The position numbers and the translations under genes were made by a program. 64,000 nt of DNA from Gibbula magus (lineage: Eukaryota; Mollusca; Gastropoda; Trochida; Trochidae): contig OW388305.1 of NCBI GenBank assembly GCA_936450465.1, positions 43,279,506 to 43,343,505 of the forward strand, given 5' to 3'. The first letter of the stretch is position 1. Each line of letters opens with the position of its first letter. Positions 57,701 to 64,000 of the stretch are shown piece after piece. The notes beneath the pieces were generated by a model. The model made no database searches, was not told where the DNA came from, and saw only the letters and a program-made list of their open reading frames with translations.

Positions 57701-60700
57701 AAATCAGGAAGGAACTACTTTTGGAGACGGTTGTGGTAGTTTGGACCAAGCACTATATGCAAAAGCCACCGAAATTGCCTGGAAACACGAAGAACGCTTT
57801 TCCAACATTCTTCTTAGAATGGGAACATTCCACAAAATCTGTAATGCCTTAGCTATCCTTGGTAAGCGATTTCGGGATGCTAGTTTACAGGATCTTTGCA
57901 TAGAAGCCGGAATAGTTGCTAAGGGTCCATCAATGGGGTCCTTAATGGTAAGCTTTACCCTCGTGCTGTGAGGGTTCACAAGTTCATATGAAGCGCTGAT
58001 GAGACTGGCATGGGAGGAGTTTATACCATGGGTAGAGGATAACATTCAAGGGAGGAATGGGATGATTAAGACATTCTTGGATCAAGTGAACGGCATTATC
58101 GATGATTTGAACCAACAGAGTTTAAACATTCTGCTGCAAAGTCCACTCCTAGCTGATCTTGTAATCCTATGGAAAGAATTCCTGGAACATCTCCGTCATA
58201 ACAATGGAGGACTCTCTGCCTTTTGGATGTCATACCTAGACATGGTGGAGGACGTCATACTTGGCCTTCTGCGTGCCTCTCGTGAGGGGAACTGGGACTT
58301 GCACCTTCACGCCATACGAAGCATGATCCCATGTTGGTTTGCTTACGATGAGCTGTACTTTGCTAGATATCTGTCCCCATACTTTGCTCAGATGACATAT
58401 CTTCCAGAAAAGAATCCTGATGTGTTTGAAGCCTTTAAAACAGGCCAATGCAGATGTCAAGCAACAACCCTTTTGGGCGGATTCCAGTGGACCAGACCAC
58501 CGAGGTCATAGTAAACAAAGGAGGCACAACTCGGTTCAGCTTGAAAGCAGCAGTTATCAAACGATACTACATCAGTACCGCAGTGCATTTCTAGGACAGT
58601 TAAGAGACATGGTGCAAGGTAACACATCAAAAGTGTGCCATACAGAGCTTCAGCTGCCAAGAATCCAAAAAGATGAGGAGGCTGTGTCTGCAGTTATTGA
58701 CCTCATCAAAGATTTGGTCAACCCATTTACATGCAGCCAGGATCTCATTAGCATCTCCACTGCAAAGGCAGCACAAAGAGACATTGCCACTGACATGTTA
58801 AAGGCATATGCGATTGGTGAGCAAAACTATGCAACCTTTAAGGCTGAGAGATTGGAGACAGACCCACCATCAAAGAAATCCCATAACCCCTTGAAGACTA
58901 ACAAGCTGAAGACATTCAGCAGCATGTGTAAAAAAAGGAAGTGAATTCGAGCGGGAGAGTGACAATCTTGAAAGCAGACAGATCTTTTTTTGGTCGCATC
59001 ATAGTGATGGCACAATGACGTGATCTCAAGATGGAGGTTATCCTCTCTCATCCCCTTGGACCATTACCCTGGGCCCTGTCCACACCAGATGAAATATCTT
59101 AATAATCACAAAGGATCAATCACATTGGGCCAAGGTTGTGGCCTTGTCTAACAAAACATTACTTTTTAAAAAATTTAATTAATATGATCAAAAGAAGTTT
59201 CTTTTTCACCTTTGACTCATTCATCAGATTGAAAAGATTAAATAACTTACTCTAAATTATTGTTTTATTTTGTGTTATACGGTTGCTTAATACCAGAATA
59301 CCTTAATACTGAAAGGTGTGCTTTTAGGGTTTTAGGCTCCACGTCATGTATCCCGTCTATTGCCAACAGCTTATAAGCCTTTGTCTATTTCTCTGGGACC
59401 CATATTTATTGAAGCTGATGTGTTCCTTTAAAGAACTTTAATTTTTTTATATTCCTGGATTAGTTTGTTACAAACCAGCATAATTATATCTGTTCCAGAC
59501 CTTTTATTTATTTCTCCACAATAGATGAAACGCTTTTGTTAAATTTAAAATGTTAAAAGATTTACTGATAACGAAATATCGGTTTGGTTGAATCAGAAGA
59601 TCTAATTTTGTAACGGTCAATTTTTGCAAAAAAATGTTTTCGTAGTAGGCATATAAAAAGGGTGATAACACACAAAAAGCTACCACAGATATAATGCTAT
59701 CACATATTTTCTAACTCCAGGGTTGTATGCCTTGCCAAAAATCACAATGAGTATTATTCCTCAGATGGTACCGACCAACCTCCTGGCTCATGGACTATGT
59801 GTACTTTTGTATGTATTTGGGGCCAGTGGCCTTTTTACTGGATAAAAACGTTCGTCTGCCTGAATAATGTAAATGTATAAGTTTATACTATAATTATTTA
59901 TCAGTGATATCAGAAACAGTACAGTCCTTATTATACGCTTGTCAATAAACTACACGGCAAAATAATGTAATCACCTCAGTTGGGTTCGATTAATTCAATA
60001 TTTAAAAGAAATCAGATGCATTTGACTCTGGCACGATACAATAATACTTATCTGCATGAGTTTGAATTAATTAACTGGTGACTGTGGTTAAAATTTAGTT
60101 GAAATATCTTTGTTTAATGTAGACAGAGGTAAGAAATTAAATTTTCACCAACATGATCCCTACCATGTTTAAAATGTTGCAAATGTGTGCAGAATCAGGC
60201 ACATTTATACATTTTCACATAGAATATGTCTTATATGTCAATGAACAGTTGTGTATCATTAAAAATAATGTTTGAAGAAATTTTAAATTTAATTATCTTT
60301 TTTTTAAATTAAAGAAACACGTAGAAGTATTCTTTGACTGCTGACTAAACAGCTGTACTTTTCAGTTTTAAATTGTCATATCGAAAACTTGAGATATTTG
60401 CAATTGAAAATTATACATATGATAAAATCAACTGAGGTGATGAGTTTATGAGTTGCCTGGCAGTTTAAATTACTTTGATTATTATATTTTATTTTACTCA
60501 CTCACAGGAGGAGAGAGACATGAGCGCCCTTTACCTGAGTTCTATAGAGGAGAAGACCAAGTCACTGCTGTTACAGAGGTACCCGGAAACTGATAGATCT
60601 CTGGAGAAACTCACCTTTTGGACAACCGGACCCACCCTCACTCGAACAGAGTTCCAGTCCAAAGACAAGTTTCTCTCCTACCTCAATCGTCATAGGTACT

Positions 60701-63700
60701 TTTCTTCAAGTACAACTGTATTTATTATGTCTTGTCCGTGGTAATTTTTTATGTTACATTGATCTGTCTGTAAACTATTATATCTGTGTTCAACCCAGTA
60801 GGGCAAACAACTTCATTCATATATCAATATGGGGTACCTTTCTTAGGGACCAACTGTGAACAGTATTGACTTGTCTGTAAGACCTTTGGTCTGTGTTCAA
60901 CCCAGTAGGGCCTACAAATTCATTGGTATATCAATACAAGGTTCCTTTCTTATGTTACAACTGTATTTATCATTTCCATTTAGAATTTCTAAATCTAATT
61001 GGTGTTTCTCTCACATAATTGAAATGTTATATCTTGGTAACTTTTCATCTGCATTCAGCCCATAACAAATGTGTTGTATGTCAACTTTTCTTATGTTATA
61101 AATGCCACAGTGACTTCTCATACAGAAGTAATTACTATCCCATTTTCATCCATATCTAAATCGTCACAATATCATCTCATATCCTAACTATGATGAGCAA
61201 TGATCTACAACTTTGGCATATCTCAATCGTCATAGGTTTAACAACAGTGTAAAAATGGTCCATTAAACAGCATTGTTTTGTTATTAGAGTTTATGTATGG
61301 ATGAAACCATTAAAAGTTAAAAAATAGTTCAATCATCATAGGGAAATCTGTTTCTTGTTCTATTCAACAAATAGTTTTCGGGGTTGGGGTTTGGACACTA
61401 TGATCAAAATGGGTAACATCATGTTGACATTTTTCGGAATATATGTATGGATTAAACCATTACAAGTATAGATAGTTTTCATCATCACTGATAACGAGTT
61501 TCTTGCTCTATTCAACAAATACGTTTCGTGGTTGGAACACCATAATCAACATGGGTAACATCATGTTGAAATATTTCAATTTCAGATACGAGCTTGATAC
61601 CCTCAACCAAACGGTTACCATGGAGCTTCAAATGTACACAACTCTCATCCGGGTCTTTATCACGTGGCTGTATGACGCAGTAACGGAAGATCAGTCAGGG
61701 TCAATATGGCGGAGTCTCGTGGCCTATCAGGAGGTCATCATTGCCAAGGAGTATATGGGTTTAGAGAGAGCTTTGGGGACTATTTTCTACGCCACGGGCA
61801 AGTTCCCGTCACGTGATGTCTATCTGTGGTTCTCCGAGAGTCAGGATGTGACAAATGCGACGTTCCTATCAGCTCGACGTTATTCGGATCTGGTGCACGC
61901 CCTGTATGAACGAAATATCAACGTGAGTATGGCGAGAGTTTATTCTGCAGTCTGACAAAAATAGACACTTTTCCAAGAAATAATAGCCCGTAGACATGTT
62001 CTGACGCAATTCACTAACCCAATCACAGGACCTCAAACAAGCGCTTTCGGTGGGAGAAGCTAGGGGCAGATAACTCCAAACAGTTATCTTTTCATCTGTT
62101 CCGAATGATTTCAAAACTGCTACCCTTTTAAAAACTATGATGTGATTTGTCATGTAGCTATGTGACTGGGCTTTGTCTGGGCTAATCTGGTACGGAACAC
62201 GCGCCTATACGGGGTGTCCCCAAACCTTTTGGCGAGAAATCTATAGAACCAGTTCATATCTCGATATGAACTATTTTGCTGATTTAATTCCTCGGAACAG
62301 CGTTGATTTTAATCAGACTGAGTTCCAGACATTGCCGTAAACATGTAACTTGGCCTAGGATGTACTGTCACTTTAAATCATTTCAGGGAAACCAAATGTT
62401 GCTGGGCGTGCTGGGTCGGATGCGAGCAGAGATCCGTCGAAACGATTTGGCCGGAAGAGGGTCCGTCAAGATGGCGCAGCTCTGGTTTGGGAACATGACT
62501 CGCTACATGGATCTGCTCCTGGAGACACAGAAGGAGTTGGCTGATGAGATCACGCAGATGTTGGACGAGAGACAGGCGACCAACCTACAGAAGATGGTGG
62601 CCATCTCCATTGTGTTCGTCTGCGTCTTCATCCTGTGTCCTGTCATCACATACGCCGTATATTCGCTCACGAACGAGATTCAAACGTATTCGATAACACT
62701 GGCTGAAAGGTATGTAAATACCGGGTTTTATTACATGACGAGCAGTGAAATACTGGGATTTATCAGTGAAATAAACTGTCTATCAAGCTACAGTGAAATA
62801 ACTTATATTTTCACTGCGAACGGTGACTGATATATAATTTGACGTCATAAAACAATGGTCTCGCGCGGCGATTTGGCTTATGACGTCACAGTGTTACTGT
62901 GGTGACGGGCTGTTCCTTGCCGTCGCTTGGCTTGAAAACGACCCTTTTCGGGCGTAATTACATGGATAATATCATATAATAAAATAAAATAATATAATTA
63001 TATATTTTCACTCGTGGCTTCGCCACTCGTGAAAATATAACCTTTCTACCTCACTCGATGAGATAAACATGGTATTAGTCAAGAAAAGACAGATATCCTC
63101 TATTTCTCACATGTATCACATGTATCACATTTATCACATTCGTAAAAAGTGTTCAACTCCGAACACACAGACTCCATTCGAGTAGGCCAATATAAACTTG
63201 GTATTCGACAAGAAATGTCAAATATTACCAATACCTCTTTTACACAGTAATAGTTGATAGACTGATAGTAGACTCTATCCCTGCAAAAACTATTCCCAGA
63301 ACCTCACTCTGCTCCAGATACCAAACTGTAATCGCGCCACATGGACATAAATCAAGCTTCCTCAAGATATCAGACTCTCATCTCTAACTGTGTTTAAGTC
63401 AAGACTCAAAACTCATTGTTTTCTACCTTAACCTCAGTTGACTTACATTATGTTCTGTAATGATCCATATGCCTTAATTAATTATATTGTTCATAGATTT
63501 CATACCATAATGTCATATCATATAACCAGAACAAAAGCCCTGAACAAGGAGAAGAGGCGAACGGATACCCTGCTGTATCAGATGCTACCCAAGTCCGTTG
63601 CGGACATCCTGAAGCGGAACGAGGAGGTCCATGCTGAGAACTACGAGATGGCCACCATCTTCTTCTCGGACATCCAGGGCTTCACCAACATCTCGGCCCG

Positions 63701-63822
63701 CAGCTCCCCCGTGCAAGTCGTCCAGATGCTCAATAGTCTCTACTCCTGCTTCGACGACAGGATCGCCCAGTACGACGTCTACAAGGTGGAGACCATAGGC
63801 GACGCGTACATGGTTGTTTCCG
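54621..63822 (+). CDS. Gene C: NIT-domain guanylate cyclase, 3' part off the window
   Basis: Six exons join in frame: 54621-54798, 55299-55495, 60508-60695, 61586-61922, 62387-62709, 63530-63822. The start [14 protein letters not shown] is a good match to [11 protein letters not shown] of gene A. TM1 (about 71-92, [17 protein letters not shown]) is followed by a NIT domain nearly identical to that of A ([20 protein letters not shown]), TM2 ([21 protein letters not shown]), the linker [20 protein letters not shown] and the first half of the cyclase with both metal aspartates ([23 protein letters not shown]). The exon with the catalytic Asn/Arg is outside the window, so activity cannot be judged. 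Exon lengths 337, 323 and 293 equal those of A, while its exons 2 and 3 (197+188) equal A's single 385-nt exon: C has one more intron, 5 kb long. Confidence 0.88.
55299..55495 (+). CDS. Gene C exon 2 (TM1)
   Basis: Acceptor AATTGCAG. It encodes [16 protein letters not shown]1 and [20 protein letters not shown] to HYLQ, phase 0 donor CTGCAG/GTAACA. The CAG/G context matches the uninterrupted CTGCAGGAAGAG of gene A. Confidence 0.85.
55560..55700 (+). pseudogene. LINE C-terminal scrap in gene C intron 2
   Basis: [18 protein letters not shown] corresponds to the EDEYHFLLYC.KYQDIRN end of LINE ORF2. Only about 45 codons remain. Confidence 0.5.
55701..56478. other. Gene C intron 2, left part
   Basis: Non-coding and AT-rich; possible LINE remnants on the minus strand around 55830-56030 but nothing firm. 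Confidence 0.3.
56479..58944 (+). pseudogene. Frameshifted copy of a multicopy metazoan gene of unknown function
   Basis: Coding-like sequence runs for 2.4 kb but changes frame at least seven times. In order: [19 protein letters not shown]; shift near 56640; [18 protein letters not shown]; shift near 56860; [14 protein letters not shown]; shift near 57110; [38 protein letters not shown]; shift near 57530; [15 protein letters not shown]; shift near 57735; [16 protein letters not shown]; shift near 57925; [18 protein letters not shown]; a one-base loss near 57988; [18 protein letters not shown]; shift near 58455; [14 protein letters not shown]; shift near 58560; [19 protein letters not shown] and the end [16 protein letters not shown] at 58944. 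I recall the same protein motifs in many uncharacterised, often multicopy, genes of cnidarians, molluscs and fish, suggesting a mobile or domesticated-element origin, but I cannot name the family. No introns are visible in it. Confidence 0.7.
58945..59947. other. Gene C intron 2, right part
   Basis: Non-coding, AT-rich. 59700-59860 (TTGTATGCCTTGCC, ACTGGATAAAAACGTTCG) may be a LINE 3' UTR in inverted relation to 55800-56000; unproven. Confidence 0.35.
59948..60464. mobile_element. MITE family 3 copy before gene C exon 3
   Basis: The interior sequence (GGTTCGATTAATTCAATATT, ATTATACATATGATAAAATC) matches the complete copy; both ends are degenerate. It ends about 43 bp upstream of exon 3. Confidence 0.6.
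60508..60695 (+). CDS. Gene C exon 3
   Basis: Acceptor CTCACTCACAG. It encodes [20 protein letters not shown] to LSYLNRH, phase 2 donor CATAG/GTACTT. It is the downstream part of gene A exon 2. Confidence 0.9.
60696..61585. other. Gene C intron 3
   Basis: Holds two or three diverged copies of a roughly 120-bp stretch (TCTGTGTTCAACCCAGTAGG at 60783 and 60891; CAACAAATA(G/C)(T/G)TTTCG at 61363 and 61513). Confidence 0.5.
61586..61922 (+). CDS. Gene C exon 4
   Basis: Encodes [20 protein letters not shown] to YERNIN, 337 nt, phase 0 donor CAAC/GTGAGT. Only about 15 of 112 residues differ from gene A exon 3. Confidence 0.92.
61923..62386. other. Gene C intron 4
   Basis: Non-coding; no repeat recognised. 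Confidence 0.45.
62387..62709 (+). CDS. Gene C exon 5 (TM2)
   Basis: Encodes [38 protein letters not shown] and TM2, ending [13 protein letters not shown] in phase 2 at GTATGT. Confidence 0.92.
62710..63529. other. Gene C intron 5 with a dispersed element
   Basis: 62740-63085 carries TGACGTCATAAAACAATGG, TATTTTCACTCGTGGCTTCG with its complement, and GATGAGATAAACATGGTATT. These are shared with the insert at 38936-39380 in gene B. (ATGTATCACAT)n near 63105. Confidence 0.5.
63530..63822 (+). CDS. Gene C exon 6 (linker, first catalytic half)
   Basis: Encodes [59 protein letters not shown] and [14 protein letters not shown]. 293 nt, phase 1 donor CCG/GTGAGC. The gene continues to the right of the window. 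Confidence 0.92.
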
Positions 63823-64000
63823 GTGAGCGTTGTAGTTGAGGGCAGTGACGGAACCAGATGGGGGTCCAGGGGTTGATCCGCTTATGGGAAGAGCTTATGT
63901 TTGCATTTACTCGTTCAATAAGATGATATTATACAAGTCTGAGATTATTTTAGACTTAAGAAAGCATTTTTTATTTGTACCAGATGGGGCTTCAGGGAGA

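Overview
The window is metazoan nuclear DNA: split genes with GT-AG introns, AT-rich spacers, decayed LINEs, many short inverted-repeat transposons and minisatellites. The repeat content and the gene family suggest a lophotrochozoan, most likely a marine mollusc. No species marker is visible, so this is inference.

The recognisable host genes are three paralogous membrane guanylate cyclases. Each has a short cytosolic N-terminus, TM1, an extracellular NIT (nitrate/nitrite-sensor-like) domain, TM2, a linker helix and a class III cyclase domain. None has a kinase-homology domain. Gene A (+, coding 13342-27780, ten coding exons, 684 aa) is complete. Gene B (-, 45110-34769, seven coding exons, about 674 aa from the first usable ATG) is nearly complete. 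Gene C (+, 54621-63822) has six exons and runs off the right edge. A and C are close copies, about 87% identical over one 112-residue NIT exon, and share exon lengths. B is more diverged, inverted, and has three NIT/TM/cyclase exons fused into one. B keeps every catalytic residue I can check. A keeps both metal aspartates but has lost the Asn/Arg transition-state pair, so it may be a pseudoenzyme or a heterodimer partner. An RFX-type X-box lies upstream of a probable non-coding first exon of A.

Layout: 1-11.5 kb is repeats (two abutting MITEs, a 620-bp microsatellite, a decayed LINE). 11.5-27.8 kb is gene A, with a 5'-truncated LINE in intron 1, foldback elements in introns 4 and 6, and a 1.27-kb array of a 17-bp unit running into the exon 9 acceptor. 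27.8-34.7 kb is a spacer with an L2-like LINE and a 365-bp direct duplication. 34.7-45.1 kb is gene B; its intron 4 holds a 24-bp and a 57-bp array. 45.2-54.6 kb is a MITE-rich spacer with a perfect 68-bp palindrome. 54.6-64 kb is gene C; its intron 2 carries a frameshifted copy of a multicopy metazoan gene of unknown function.

The most unusual signal is that tandem repeats in these genes appear to be seeded by splice junctions. The 24-bp unit of gene B repeats the acceptor and first codons of its own catalytic exon 5. The 57-bp unit resembles the same exon further in. The 17-bp array in gene A ends in the real acceptor of exon 9. The homologous donors after the KVETI-containing cyclase exon of both A and B are followed by tandem copies of themselves. 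Several transposons also end within 12-60 bp of exon edges.
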